From contig NZ_AUCQ01000006.1 of the NCBI RefSeq assembly GCF_000429845.1, forward strand, positions 1 through 64,000: DNA of 64,000 nt, given 5' to 3'. The notes under the pieces are model-generated. The model saw only the letters and a list, made by a program, of their open reading frames with translations, did not search any database and was not told the origin of the DNA. Positions 34,106-43,798 of the stretch are shown here, piece by piece. The stretch is from Comamonas composti DSM 21721. Lineage in GTDB: Bacteria > Pseudomonadota > Gammaproteobacteria > Burkholderiales > Burkholderiaceae_C. Each line of letters starts with the position of its first letter. Positions within the stretch are counted from its first letter, which is position 1. The position numbers and the translations under genes are program-made.

Positions 34106-35122
34106 TCACAAGGCGCCCACCGGCCCTATGGCCAGCTCCTGCCCACCCCACCAACGGGTCAGCGTGCGCACCTCCAGATGCAGCAGGCTGCCCAGGGCCA
34201 GCATCACCCGGGGCACATCGTCCAGCGGGTAGGTGCCGGACACCTGCAGCGCCGCCACGGCCGGGTGGCAGACCAGGGTGGCGGTGCTGGCCGGCTGCAA
34301 GGCCTGCAGCACGGCATCCAGCTGCATGCCGCGCGCCACCAGCATGCCGTCCACCCAGGCGGCGCTCTCTTCCCGCGCAGGCGCTGGCGCTTGCACCTGG
34401 CGGGCATGCAGCCAGGCCTGCTGGCCAGCCTGCAGCACCAGGGAGCCGTCAGCGGCAAGCCGGGGCGCCAGCTGCACCGCACCTTCGTAGACGGCCACCA
34501 GGCTGCGGCCATCCTCTTCGCTGCGTACGGTAAAGCGCGTGCCCAGGGGCCGCATCTCGCCCGCCGTGGTCTGCACCACCAGCGGCCGCGCGGGTTCCAG
34601 GGTGTCCGGCGCAGAGGTGATATAGACCTCGCCCGCGCGCAGCAGCAGCCGGCGTTCGCTGCGGTCATAGGCCACATCCAGCGCACTGCCGCCTTGCAGC
34701 ACCAGTTGCGTGCCGTCGTCCAGGGTCAGGCGCCGGCGTTCACCGCGCGGCGTGCGCACATCGGCCACCCAATTGCGCCAGGAGTTGCGCCAGGGCGTTT
34801 GCGTTTCCAGCTGCCAGGCCACTCCGCCGCCAAACACCAGCAACACCAGCGCCTGCACCGTGCGACGCCGGCGCGCTGCAGGCCTCGGCGCCAGTGCCTG
34901 CTGGGCCAGTCCCTGGTGGGGTGCAGCCACCGCCGCCAGACGCTGCTGCATGGCCTCTACACGCTGCCAGGCCTGCGCATGCAAAGGGCTTTGTCCCCGC
35001 CAGACCTGCCACTGCTGCTGCAGGGCGATGCTGTCTGGTGTTTCCTGCAGCTGCAGCCACCACTCCACGGCCTGCCGGGCAATGTCCTGCGGCACAGCCT
35101 GCAGGCCCGCTGGGGCGCTCAT
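34106..35122 (-). CDS. FecR-type anti-sigma regulator (S4)
   Basis: A 338-residue protein with a DUF4880-like start (ARQAVEWWLQLQETPDSIALQQQWQVW), membrane segment (TVQALVLLVFGGGVAWQL, ~88-105), FecR domain (GERRRLTLDDGTQLVLQGGSAL, GEMRPLGTRFTVRSEEDG) and C-terminal region (LQVSGTYPLDDVPRVMLALGSL). ATGA overlap with the sigma gene shows coupling. It should control the FhuA-like S4 receptor, from which it is separated by the palindromic repeat. Confidence 0.9.
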   Translation of the reverse strand: MSAPAGLQAVPQDIARQAVEWWLQLQETPDSIALQQQWQVWRGQSPLHAQAWQRVEAMQQRLAAVAAPHQGLAQQALAPRPAARRRRTVQALVLLVFGGGVAWQLETQTPWRNSWRNWVADVRTPRGERRRLTLDDGTQLVLQGGSALDVAYDRSERRLLLRAGEVYITSAPDTLEPARPLVVQTTAGEMRPLGTRFTVRSEEDGRSLVAVYEGAVQLAPRLAADGSLVLQAGQQAWLHARQVQAPAPAREESAAWVDGMLVARGMQLDAVLQALQPASTATLVCHPAVAALQVSGTYPLDDVPRVMLALGSLLHLEVRTLTRWWGGQELAIGPVGAL

Positions 35123-35637
35123 GTGGGTTCCGCGGCGACGGCGGCCATGCAGTGCATGCCGGCCTGGACCAGATAGCGTTTGACCGTGGTCAGCGACAGG
35201 CCCAGGGTGGTGGCGATGTCGGCCTGCTTCATGCCGTCGAGCTGGGCCAGCAAAAAGGCACGGCGCACGGGCGCCGGCAGGCCGTCGAGCATGCGGTCTA
35301 TGGCATCCAGCGCCTCCAGCAGCAGGGCGCGCTCCTCGGGCGAAGGCGCCATGGCCTGCGGCATCTGTGCCAGCGCCTCCAGATAGGCCCTCTCCAGCTT
35401 CTGGCGGCGGTAGTGGTTGGCCAGCACGCGCTGGGCCACCGTGGTCAAAAAGGCCCGGGGCTCCCGTGCCTGCACCGGCTCCTCGCGCGCCAGCAGGCGC
35501 ACAAAGGTGTCATGCGCCAGATCGGCCGCCTGATGCACATCGCCCAGTTTTTTGCGCAACCAGGTTTGCAACCAGCCATGGTGGTCGGTGTAGAGGGTGG
35601 CGACTTCGCGGTGCAAAAGGCTGGAGGGAGAGGTCAT
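35119..35637 (-). CDS. Iron-starvation ECF sigma factor (S4)
   Basis: A 172-residue sigma factor with region 2 (LYTDHHGWLQTWLRKKLGD, QAADLAHDTFVRLL) and region 4 (LPAPVRRAFLLAQLDGMKQADIATTLGLSLTTVKRYLVQA). The start at ATG 35637 (MTSPSSLLHREV) is fixed by homology with S5 (MTSSPSLLHREV); the frame upstream passes through the Fur box. Confidence 0.91.
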   Translation of the reverse strand: MTSPSSLLHREVATLYTDHHGWLQTWLRKKLGDVHQAADLAHDTFVRLLAREEPVQAREPRAFLTTVAQRVLANHYRRQKLERAYLEALAQMPQAMAPSPEERALLLEALDAIDRMLDGLPAPVRRAFLLAQLDGMKQADIATTLGLSLTTVKRYLVQAGMHCMAAVAAEPT

Positions 35638-35661
35638 GGTGGCACGGCCGGGCGCGGAGAT

Positions 35662-35682
35662 AAACAAGAATGATTCTTGTTT
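35662..35682. promoter_or_regulatory. Fur box and sigma promoter (S4)
   Basis: The core AACAAGAATGATTCTTGTT is part of a perfect 21-bp palindrome (apart from the central base), the best box in the window. A minus-strand TACAAT -10-like hexamer (35684-35689) begins exactly 12 bp from the centre. Only ~25 bp separate the box from the sigma start. Confidence 0.85.
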
Positions 35683-35726
35683 GATTGTATCTATGAACAC
35701 CCACCGTAGCTCGGTACTCAGTCGGC

Positions 35727-38246
35727 CTAAAACTTCATCCCCAAAGACAAGCGCAGATTGCGGGCCTCGCCGTAATAGGACGAGGTAGCAATCGCCTGGT
35801 ATTTCTTGTCAAACACGTTGTAGAGGTTGGCCGACAGCGTGAGTTGCTGGGTCAGCGGTATCTGCAGCATCAGATCGACCACGGCATAGCTTTTTTGCTC
35901 GGCACGGCTCACCCCCGGCAAATTCAAGAAGCTGTAATCGCTCCAGGTACCGCTTTGCCAGCGCCAGCCGCCTCCCACCGTCATGCCTCGGCCCAGGCCT
36001 GCCATGCGGTAAGTGCTGAATAACTTGAAGGTGTTGCGCGGAATTTCAGGCATCAAGCGCTGCTGCTGCGCGTCGCGCGCCAGATTGCGTGCAAAGCCGG
36101 CGTAGAGATTCCAGCTCGGCGTCAGCGCACCATTGGCCTCCAGCTCAAAGCCCCGCGTTTCTGCACCTTTGACGGCGCGGTGGGCCTGGTTGCCATCGGG
36201 GGCATAGCTGCCAGGAATGGCCTGGGCCACATTGTCTTGCAGCAAGCGGTAGGCGGCAGCGCTGAGCTGCATCCGGCCCTCCAGCAGCTCGCCCTTGACA
36301 CCCAGCTCATAGCTGCGGCCGAGCACCGGCGCCAAGGTGCGACCATGCACGTCCACCTGGTTTTGCGCCTGGAAGATGTCGGTGTAGCTGCCATACAGCG
36401 ACCAATCCCGCGCTACATCCAGCACCACACCCGCATAGGGGGTGAGTCTGCCGTTCTCACGCATGTGGCTGTCGCTGCGCGCACCACTGGCGTAGTCGGT
36501 GTAGTACTCGCTGCGTTTCCAGTTGGTGAGCCGCGCGCCCACAATCACGGAAAGCGCATCACTGGGTCGCAAGCGTACCGAGCCATAGGCACTGCTGCTG
36601 CGCTCGCGGGCGCCGGCATCGCCCAGGGCCGGGTTATGCGGCTTGCCCGGAGTATTGCCGTCCCAGGTAAAGATGTTGTCTATGGTGCTGTCCCAGCCCG
36701 GGAAAGACCAGCGCCCATGGGACTGACTGTCATTGCGCGTGCGCGCAAAGCTGGCACCAAAGGCCGCCTCATGCTGGCGCCCCAGCAGGCTGAAGGGCCC
36801 CGAGGCGGTTAAGTCCAGCGTATCCTGCACAGGCCTGCCCGTCCACCAGGCAGCCCACAGACCCACGCCGCCGCCGGTAGCGCGGTCCACCGGCTGTTCA
36901 TTGGTCCAGCCCGGAATTTCGTCATAGCTGATGCGGTCGCGGGTGTAGGCCGCCTTCAGCCGCCAACCGCTGTCCAACTGGTGTTCCAGCGAAGCAAAAG
37001 CGCTGCGGTAATCGCGCCGGGTCGAAGCCCAGCGCGCACCCGACGATGCCGAACGACTCCAGTCGATGTGCGTGCCATCGGTGTAGAACAGCGGCCGGCC
37101 CGCACGGCCTATGCCGGTAGCATCGTAGTTCTGGGCAGCAAATCCCACGGTGGCCAGTGTGGTGGATGTCAGATCCATTTCGACCACGCCATAGAGCGAG
37201 CTGGTCTTGTCTTCTTCGTAATCAACCTTGGAGTGGCGTTTTTGCGTCACGGCCACCACCCGCCCACGCACGGAGCCGGAGGCATTCAGCGGTGAGGACA
37301 GGTCGACCTCGCCACGGGAAAAATCCCAGGACCCTGCCGTGAGCTTGGCACTGCCCTGGAAATCGGCCGTGGGCCGCTTGCGCACCAGGTTGATGGTGGC
37401 GCCAGGTGTGCCCGCCCCGCTCATCAACCCCGAGGCACCGCGCACAATTTCTGCACGGTCGTACATGGCCATATCACTGGTCTGGAAAATACCGGTGTAG
37501 TCGCTGAACAGGCGGTTGACGCCATCGACCTGGAAGTTCTTGACCTGAAAACCGCGGGCATAAAAGTAATTGGTGTCGCCCCCTGTGGGGCCGTATTGCG
37601 CGTAGGTCAACCCCGTGGTCTGCCGGACAATGTCTTCCTGCAGCACGATGCCCTGGTCGTCCATGCGCTGGCGTGTGAATACCGTGACCGACTGCGGCGT
37701 CTCGCGTAGCGACAGACCCAGGCCTGTAGCCGTAGCCGATTCACGGGCTGTATAAGCCCCTGTGCCTTCTGTTACGGCGCTGCGCTCGGCTGCGGCCGTA
37801 ACGCGCACCTCGGCCATGGTCGCTCCCGCTGCCGCAGGCCGCCCCACTTCCGGCATGACCCGCAGCACATAACTGCCTGGGCCCGCAGCCTCGGCCTGCA
37901 GCGCAGAGCCAGCCAGTAATTTGGCCAGTGCCTGCTCCACGGCGTAGCTGCCGTTCAGACCAGCCGTGTGCTTGCCCTTCACCAGAGCGGGAGACGCACT
38001 GATGCTAATACCCGCATCAGCCGCAAACGCTGTCAGCGCCGCCCCCAGCGGGCCGGCAGGAATGCGAAAGTCCAGGCTGCTGGCCGCATCTGCGGCCTGT
38101 GTCGAGGGTTGTGCCTGTGCAGCCTGCGGTGCGGCGACCACCAGGGCCAAGGCGATGAGCACGGCCTGGGCCGTGGCCGTATGCCGCAGTGCCTGCAGAC
38201 AGACCGATGCAGGCCGGGCCGCAGGAAATTTGGACTGAGAAAGCAT
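35727..38246 (-). CDS. TonB-dependent siderophore receptor with signalling domain (S5)
   Basis: An 839-residue receptor with signal peptide (1-45, ending AQA), STN domain (~59-113, FRIPAGPLGAALTAFAADAGI), TonB box (AEVRVTAAAE, 145-154), plug with ETPQSVTVFTRQRMDDQ and AEIVRGASGLMSGAGTPGATINLVRKRPT, and a barrel ending LRLSLGMKF. It is of the FpvA/FhuE group. ATG 38246 follows AGGAA. Ligand unknown. Confidence 0.92.
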   Translation of the reverse strand: MLSQSKFPAARPASVCLQALRHTATAQAVLIALALVVAAPQAAQAQPSTQAADAASSLDFRIPAGPLGAALTAFAADAGISISASPALVKGKHTAGLNGSYAVEQALAKLLAGSALQAEAAGPGSYVLRVMPEVGRPAAAGATMAEVRVTAAAERSAVTEGTGAYTARESATATGLGLSLRETPQSVTVFTRQRMDDQGIVLQEDIVRQTTGLTYAQYGPTGGDTNYFYARGFQVKNFQVDGVNRLFSDYTGIFQTSDMAMYDRAEIVRGASGLMSGAGTPGATINLVRKRPTADFQGSAKLTAGSWDFSRGEVDLSSPLNASGSVRGRVVAVTQKRHSKVDYEEDKTSSLYGVVEMDLTSTTLATVGFAAQNYDATGIGRAGRPLFYTDGTHIDWSRSASSGARWASTRRDYRSAFASLEHQLDSGWRLKAAYTRDRISYDEIPGWTNEQPVDRATGGGVGLWAAWWTGRPVQDTLDLTASGPFSLLGRQHEAAFGASFARTRNDSQSHGRWSFPGWDSTIDNIFTWDGNTPGKPHNPALGDAGARERSSSAYGSVRLRPSDALSVIVGARLTNWKRSEYYTDYASGARSDSHMRENGRLTPYAGVVLDVARDWSLYGSYTDIFQAQNQVDVHGRTLAPVLGRSYELGVKGELLEGRMQLSAAAYRLLQDNVAQAIPGSYAPDGNQAHRAVKGAETRGFELEANGALTPSWNLYAGFARNLARDAQQQRLMPEIPRNTFKLFSTYRMAGLGRGMTVGGGWRWQSGTWSDYSFLNLPGVSRAEQKSYAVVDLMLQIPLTQQLTLSANLYNVFDKKYQAIATSSYYGEARNLRLSLGMKF

Positions 38247-38359
38247 AGGTGTTCCTAGAGGAAAGTGCGATGGGAAAAGCAAAGAAAAAGAGCGCTCCAT
38301 CGAACAGGACACACCGGTTTCACAAAAGGGGCCAAGCCTGGCTCCATCAGGGGAAAAAA

Positions 38360-39343
38360 TCAGGCCGCAGGCAGCAAGGTGACCCAGTAGCGCGTGCGGT
38401 AGAGCAGGCGCAGGGGCAGCAGGTGCAGCAGGTTGTGCAGCACGGCATCGGTATCCGCCAGCTGGAAGGCGCCCGTGATGCGCAGGCCGGCCACGGCGGG
38501 GTCACAGCGCAGCAGGCCGGGGCGGTAGCGGCCCAGCTCGGCCACAAAATCGTCCAATCGCATATCGTCCACGGCCAGCACACCGCGCGCCCACTGGCCG
38601 GCGTTGCTGGCTGCGGCTTGCACCGCTTCGACATGCTCGCTGCCAAAAACCGCCTGCTCACCGGCCTGCAGCCGCTGCGCCGTGTGGCCATGGCGCGGGG
38701 TCAGCTCCACCGCGCCCTGCAGCACGGCCACCTGGCTGCGATCACCCTCGGTGCGCACGCTAAAGCGCGTGCCTATGGCCCGCACACTGCCCTGGGGTGT
38801 GCGCACCACCAGGGGCCGGTGCTCGGGCTGTGGGTCGGGCGCTGTTTCTACCCAAACTGCCCCGGAGCGCAGATGGATAGTGCGCTGGTAGCTATCAAAT
38901 TCAATATGAACCACACTGGCCGTGTCCAGCGTCATGCGGCTGCCATCGGCCAAGGTCCAGCTGCGCCATTCACCCGTGGCCGTGGCATGGCTGGCCGACC
39001 AGCGCTGCCAGGGCTCCACCTGCCAGGCCAGCCAGCCCGCAGGCGCGGCCACCATCAACACCGCCAGTGCGCGGGCCGCATCGCGGCGCGCCAGGCGCTG
39101 GGGCCGGCGCAGGCTGGCACTGCCCAGTGCGGGCGGCACGCCAGCGGCGCGCAGGCTCACGGCCTGGGCGCGCTGCCAGGCCTGCTCATGCTCGGGCGCC
39201 CTGGCACGCCAGGCCGCACAGGCCTGGTGGTCGGCGTCCGTGGCCGCATCTTCTTGCAGCCGCACAAACCACTCGGCAGCCTGCAGGGCCACGGCACGCG
39301 TCAGCGCCGGCGGCGCCTCGGCCACTGGAGCGGCGCTGCTCAT
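38360..39343 (-). CDS. FecR-type anti-sigma regulator (S5)
   Basis: A 327-residue protein with cytoplasmic region (ALQAAEWFVRLQEDAATDADHQACAAW), membrane segment (DAARALAVLMVAAPAGWLAW, ~88-107), FecR domain (GEWRSWTLADGSRMTLDTASVV, GSVRAIGTRFSVRTEGDR) and C-terminal region (LRITGAFQLADTDAVLHNLLHLLP). The VHIEFDS segment is shared with S6 and S8. ATG 39343 overlaps the sigma stop (ATGA). Confidence 0.9.
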   Translation of the reverse strand: MSSAAPVAEAPPALTRAVALQAAEWFVRLQEDAATDADHQACAAWRARAPEHEQAWQRAQAVSLRAAGVPPALGSASLRRPQRLARRDAARALAVLMVAAPAGWLAWQVEPWQRWSASHATATGEWRSWTLADGSRMTLDTASVVHIEFDSYQRTIHLRSGAVWVETAPDPQPEHRPLVVRTPQGSVRAIGTRFSVRTEGDRSQVAVLQGAVELTPRHGHTAQRLQAGEQAVFGSEHVEAVQAAASNAGQWARGVLAVDDMRLDDFVAELGRYRPGLLRCDPAVAGLRITGAFQLADTDAVLHNLLHLLPLRLLYRTRYWVTLLPAA

Positions 39344-39864
39344 GGCGCCAGCAAAATGCATTCGGCCATGGCCTGGGCCATATAGCGCTTGACGGAACGC
39401 AGGCCCATGCCCAGTTCCTCGGCAATGGCTGCATAGGTCAGCCCGTCGACCTGGGACAGCACAAACACCGCCCTCACCTTGGGTGGCAGGCCGTCCAGCA
39501 TGGCGTCCAGCTCCTGCAGGGCCTGCAAAATCAGCAGCTGCTGCTCGGGCGAAGGCGCCTGGGCTTCGGGCAAGGCGGCCAGGGCCGCCAGATAGGTCTG
39601 TTCCAGCGACTGGCGACGCAAATGGTTCAGCAGCAGCCGCTTTGCCACCGTGGCCAGATAGGCGCGCGGCTCACGCAGCGGCGCGGCCTGCAGCCCGGAC
39701 TGGCCTGCCGGCGTGGTCAGCAGGCGCACAAAGGTGTCCTGGGCCAGATCGGCCGCCTCCCAGGCATTGCCCAGACGCCGGCGCAGCCAGCCCTGCAGCC
39801 AGCCGTGGTGTTCGGTGTAGAGGGTGGTGACTTCGCGGTGCAAAAGACTGGGGGAAGAGGTCAT
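39340..39864 (-). CDS. Iron-starvation ECF sigma factor (S5)
   Basis: A 174-residue sigma factor with region 2 (LYTEHHGWLQGWLRRRLGN, EAADLAQDTFVRLL) and region 4 (LPPKVRAVFVLSQVDGLTYAAIAEELGMGLRSVKRYMAQA). The start was set by similarity to the S4 N terminus. The C terminus CILLAP is close to S6 (CILLLP). Confidence 0.91.
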   Translation of the reverse strand: MTSSPSLLHREVTTLYTEHHGWLQGWLRRRLGNAWEAADLAQDTFVRLLTTPAGQSGLQAAPLREPRAYLATVAKRLLLNHLRRQSLEQTYLAALAALPEAQAPSPEQQLLILQALQELDAMLDGLPPKVRAVFVLSQVDGLTYAAIAEELGMGLRSVKRYMAQAMAECILLAP

Positions 39865-39905
39865 GGCGAGAGCCCGGGTGTATTGCAGGCCCGGGCACCG
39901 CAATC

Positions 39906-39926
39906 AAACAAGAATCATTCTTATTG
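39906..39926. promoter_or_regulatory. Fur box and sigma promoter (S5)
   Basis: The core AACAAGAATCATTCTTATT has a perfect inner repeat and one mismatch in the outer arm. A minus-strand TACAAT (39928-39933) begins 12 bp from the box centre, as in S4, S6 and S7. Confidence 0.82.
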
Positions 39927-39992
39927 GATTGTAGCCATTCTCCAGCCTTGCAGCTGCTGCCATGGCGGCGATCTCAGAGCGTGTTCAGGTTC

Positions 39993-42473
39993 TCAGAACC
40001 GGTAGCGTGCACTCAGCAGCACATTGCGCGGCGCGCCGAAGTGGTTGTTGTCCTGCGTGCTCCCCAGAGCCTGGTAGTAGTACTTGTCCGTGATGTTGTA
40101 CACATTCAGCCGCAGATCCAGTTGCGGGCTGAGCTGGTAGCCCAGCATCAGGTCCGCCACGGTATAGCCGCCCTGGCGCACCGGGTAGGAGGGAGTGCGG
40201 GTGGCGCTGCGTGTACGCAGCGAAGCCCCCACGGTCCAGCGGCTCCACTCGCCAGGCAGCTGATAGCGGGTCGAGAGCTTGAAGAGGTGGCGCGGCGTCA
40301 GCGTGTCATAGGGCGTTCCGGCCTTGGCTGCGTCCGAATCCTGCACATGCTCGGCCTTGTTGTAGGTATAGCCGGCCATGAGCTGCAGCCCGGGGGCGAT
40401 TTGGCCGGCCAGCTCCAGCTCCAGCCCCCGGCTGCGTACCTCGCCTGTCTGGGCATAGCAGGCCGGCACCGTGGGGTCGCAGGCACTTTGCGGCAGCTGC
40501 AGTGGCAGGTTTTGCTGGTTGACCTGGAAAACCGCAGCACTGGCCTGCAGCCGCTGGTTGAAATACTCGCCCTTGATACCGACTTCCAGATTGCGGCCGG
40601 TCACCGGCTCCAGCAATGCGCCCCGGGGGCCTTGGTAGTTCTGTGGCTGGAACACGCTGGTCCAGCTGGCATAGAGGGAATGGTGCTTATCCAGGGTGTA
40701 GACCAGGCCGGCATAGGGGGTGAACCGGTCATGCACCTTGTAGGGCGTGCTTTCGCTCCAGGCCCCGGACACGGTCAGCATGTCGTAGGAGTAGGAGTCC
40801 AGCCTCGCTCCCAGCAGCACGGTCAGCGGGTCCGAGACACTCAGGCGCAGCGTGCCATAGGCACCGGCCTGGCGCTGGTGCCCCCGCCTCGACCACAGCA
40901 GATTGAACGCAGGCTTGGCCACGGCGCTGGAGTCCCATTGCAGAGGGTCAATCACCGGCGCATAGTCGGCCGGCCAGCCTCCTGGGCCATCGTCATCGCT
41001 GCTCTGCCGAATGCCCGCCCCCACCACCAGCTCATGGGTGCGCCCCCATGCCTGCCAAGGCCCTTGGGCAAAGGCATCAAGGCTGTATTGGGTCTTCTGG
41101 TAGGCATAGGCGCCAGCACCCTGGCCAAAGGACTCGGAGTTTTCCAGGGGGTACAGGTAGGTGCCCAGCATGTCCATCTTGGTGCGCAGCACACGGGCGG
41201 TGATCTGGCCTTTCCAGCCATTGGAAAAACCATGCTCCAGCTCGGCAAACAGGCTGGCGTTCTCCTTGTTCCAGTAGGCCCAGTCGGGCGTCATGCGTGC
41301 CGAGCGGGGAAAGGGGTAGAAGCTGCCATCGCGCCGCGTGGGCAGGCCGTTCCAGTCGGCACCCGGGCTGTCTTCCCGGTTGTAGTAACCGCCCACGCTG
41401 AGCAGGGTGTGCGGTGCGATGTCGGCCTCCAACGTGCCATAGACCAGTTGGCGCTCATGGCGGTAGGCTTTTTTGAAGGTATCGGCATCCTGCAACGCGA
41501 CCACACCCCGGCCACGCAGCGTGCCGGCCGCATTCAGCGGCCCTGCGGCATCGACTTCGCCACGCCAGTTGTTCCAGGAGCCCACGCTGCCCGTCAGCGT
41601 GAGCTGGGGGGTGGCCGTGGGGCGTTTGCGCACCAGGTTGATGGTGCCCGAGGGGTTGCCCGTGCCCGTCATCAAACCGGCGGCACCGCGCAGCACCTCC
41701 ACACGGTCATACATGGCCATGGTGGCCAGGCCCTGGGTGTCGTAGTCAAAGGCCAGGGGCACACCATCGGCCAGAAAGTTGTTGACCTCAAATCCACGCA
41801 TGAAGAACTGGGTGCGCTCGCCGCCGCCAATCTGGCGGGTGCTCAGGCCCGTGGCATCCAGCGCCACCTCATCCAGGGTCTGAAAGCCCCGGTCATCGAT
41901 CTGTTCGCGCGTGATCACGCTGATGGACTGCGGCGTCTCGCGCTGCGACAACGCAAACCGTGTGGCCGTGCTGCTGGGGCCTGCTGCCACATAAGCGCCC
42001 GAGCCCTCCGTCACGCTGCTGCGCTGCGCTTCGGCCGTCACCCTGACCTCGCCCAGCATGGCGCCCTGCCCTGCCGCAGCGCCCGGCACCACCACCGGCA
42101 TGGCCCGCAGGGTATAGACGCCGCCACTGCCCGCCACGGCCTCCAGCCCCGTGCCAGCCAGCAGGCCGGCAAAGCCCTCGCGCAGGCCATAGCGGCCCTG
42201 CAGGCCGGGCGAGGTCTTGCCCTGCACCAGAGCCGGCGGCATGGTGATGCTGATGCCCGCACGCACGGCGAAAGCGGCCAAGGTTTCATCCAGTGCGCCC
42301 GGGGCAATCTGGTAGCTCTGCGTGGCCTCGGACTGCGCTGCGGCAGATACGGCCAAGCCCTGGGCCTGGCCGGTGCCCGCCGTGCAGGCCATGGCAATCA
42401 AGGCGCAACGTGCCGCCAGCGCCAGGGCGTGGTGTGGGCTTGCGGGATGGAGATGAAAAAACGGGCGTGCCAT
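39993..42473 (-). CDS. TonB-dependent siderophore receptor with signalling domain (S6)
   Basis: An 826-residue receptor with signal peptide (1-38), STN domain (~53-107, YQIAPGALDETLAAFAVRAGI), TonB box (GEVRVTAEAQ, 141-150), plug with ETPQSISVITREQIDD and VEVLRGAAGLMTGTGNPSG, and a barrel ending LLSARYRF. Two cysteines (SACDPTVPACY) sit in an external loop before GEVRSRGLELE. It is clearly closer to the S8 receptor than to the others: both have ADWNGL/VDWNGL and MLGTYL blocks in the same positions. Confidence 0.92.
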   Translation of the reverse strand: MARPFFHLHPASPHHALALAARCALIAMACTAGTGQAQGLAVSAAAQSEATQSYQIAPGALDETLAAFAVRAGISITMPPALVQGKTSPGLQGRYGLREGFAGLLAGTGLEAVAGSGGVYTLRAMPVVVPGAAAGQGAMLGEVRVTAEAQRSSVTEGSGAYVAAGPSSTATRFALSQRETPQSISVITREQIDDRGFQTLDEVALDATGLSTRQIGGGERTQFFMRGFEVNNFLADGVPLAFDYDTQGLATMAMYDRVEVLRGAAGLMTGTGNPSGTINLVRKRPTATPQLTLTGSVGSWNNWRGEVDAAGPLNAAGTLRGRGVVALQDADTFKKAYRHERQLVYGTLEADIAPHTLLSVGGYYNREDSPGADWNGLPTRRDGSFYPFPRSARMTPDWAYWNKENASLFAELEHGFSNGWKGQITARVLRTKMDMLGTYLYPLENSESFGQGAGAYAYQKTQYSLDAFAQGPWQAWGRTHELVVGAGIRQSSDDDGPGGWPADYAPVIDPLQWDSSAVAKPAFNLLWSRRGHQRQAGAYGTLRLSVSDPLTVLLGARLDSYSYDMLTVSGAWSESTPYKVHDRFTPYAGLVYTLDKHHSLYASWTSVFQPQNYQGPRGALLEPVTGRNLEVGIKGEYFNQRLQASAAVFQVNQQNLPLQLPQSACDPTVPACYAQTGEVRSRGLELELAGQIAPGLQLMAGYTYNKAEHVQDSDAAKAGTPYDTLTPRHLFKLSTRYQLPGEWSRWTVGASLRTRSATRTPSYPVRQGGYTVADLMLGYQLSPQLDLRLNVYNITDKYYYQALGSTQDNNHFGAPRNVLLSARYRF

Positions 42474-42808
42474 GAACTGTCGGGCTCCTGAAGCTGTGTT
42501 GTGCAAAGTTCTCCTAGGCTTCACACGCCAGATCTGGAAAAGGGACAGCTGGTTAGAAAAAATGCAGCGCCTCTGCGTTCAGCGACGCCTGGAATCAAGC
42601 GCTGTGCTTGGCGGGAAGGCCCCTCACCCCCACCCTCTCCCCGAAGGGGCGAGGGAGTAAAACCAGGGGCAAGAGAGCAAGGCAGGGCACACAAAACTGG
42701 CGCGGCCCAGGCCAGCAGACAGCGAGCAAGGGCCGCCCCGCAGCGAGGCTGTCGTCCCCCTGCCCGCATCGCTTGCGATGCGAGAGCGGGGGGAAGGCGC
42801 ACAGCGCC
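42474..42808 (-). repeat. S6 FecR-receptor spacer with REP-like and hairpin elements
   Basis: No gene is present. CGCATCGC-TT-GCGATGCG (42765-42782) is a perfect hairpin flanked by C and G runs that lengthen the stem. A REP-like palindrome with CCCTCTCCCC-GAA-GGGGCGAGGG (42633-42655) is followed by a short A/T stretch. The latter resembles two elements at 60.4-60.5 kb. In the minus direction these hairpins could stop transcripts of sigma-FecR before the receptor gene. A T-rich stretch (GCATTTTTTC, near 42560) precedes the receptor and may belong to its promoter. Confidence 0.6.
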
Positions 42809-43798
42809 TCAGGGGGGTGTCACCAGAGTTATCCAGTAGCGTGTGCGATAGCGCACGGCCACGGGCAGCACCTGGGGCAGGCTTTCCAGCACGGCTGTGG
42901 TGTCGCCCTGCAGCTGAAAAGTACCCGAGATGCGCAGTTCGGCCACGGCAGGGTCGCAGTGCAGCACGCCAGGGCGGTAGCGGCCCAGCTCGGCCGCAAA
43001 GTCCGCCAGCCGCATATTGCGCACCTGGAGCACGCCATGGGCCCAGCCATCCGCATCGGGCGTCACCGGCTGCGCTGCGGCAAGGCTCTGCGCCGTCATG
43101 CGGGTTTGCTGGCCGGCTTGCAGCACCAGCACCAGCTCGGGCGCCGCACGCGGGCGCAGTTCCACCGCACCGTCGAGCACGGCTACGCGTGTGGTGTCGC
43201 CATCCTGGCGCACGGTAAAACGCGTGCCCAGGGCACGCATGCGCCCCTGGGCCGTGGCCACCACCAGGGGGCGCGGCGGGAGCTGGGCATCGGCGGCGGT
43301 TTCTATATGAATCGCCCCGTGAAGCAGATGCAGCAAGCGCAGATCGCTATCAAATTTGATATTCACGGCACTGGCCGTGTCCAGCTGCAGCCGGCTGCCG
43401 TCGGCCAGTTGCAGCGTGCGGCGCTCGCCCGTGGCGGTATGCAGATCGGCCAGCAGGTCGGCAGCACCACCATGGCGCCAAGCCAGCCAGCCCGTGGGCG
43501 CAGCCACCAGCAGCAGGGCCAAGGCCTTGACGGCGCGGCGCCTTTGCACAGTCTGCACGGCAGAGCGGTTCAACACCGGCAGCGCCAGCTTGGGCGGCAA
43601 GCGGCCCAAGCTCTGGCCCACGCGCTCGGCGCGCTCCCAGGCTGCAGCATGCGCGGGATGGGCCGCATGCCAGTGCTGCCAGCGTTGCCGGTCCTGGCCG
43701 CTGGCAGCGCCGGACTGCAGCAGAAAAAACCACTCCGCCGCCTGCAGCGCCACCTGCTCGCTGATGGCCGCCGGGGCCACGCTCTGCACCCCGCTCAT
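42809..43798 (-). CDS. FecR-type anti-sigma regulator (S6)
   Basis: A 329-residue protein with DUF4880-like start (ALQAAEWFFLLQSGAASGQDRQRWQHW), membrane segment (AVKALALLLVAAPTGWLAW, ~89-107), FecR domain (GERRTLQLADGSRLQLDTASAV, GRMRALGTRFTVRQDGDT) and C-terminal region (LRISGTFQLQGDTTAVLESLPQVLP). ATGA overlap with the sigma gene. Similar throughout to the S5 protein. Confidence 0.9.
   Translation of the reverse strand: MSGVQSVAPAAISEQVALQAAEWFFLLQSGAASGQDRQRWQHWHAAHPAHAAAWERAERVGQSLGRLPPKLALPVLNRSAVQTVQRRRAVKALALLLVAAPTGWLAWRHGGAADLLADLHTATGERRTLQLADGSRLQLDTASAVNIKFDSDLRLLHLLHGAIHIETAADAQLPPRPLVVATAQGRMRALGTRFTVRQDGDTTRVAVLDGAVELRPRAAPELVLVLQAGQQTRMTAQSLAAAQPVTPDADGWAHGVLQVRNMRLADFAAELGRYRPGVLHCDPAVAELRISGTFQLQGDTTAVLESLPQVLPVAVRYRTRYWITLVTPP

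Noticed and set aside
42619-42782. Possible CRISPR-like repeats
   Set aside because: The palindromes are not regularly spaced, differ in sequence and have no unique equal-length spacers; no cas gene is present.
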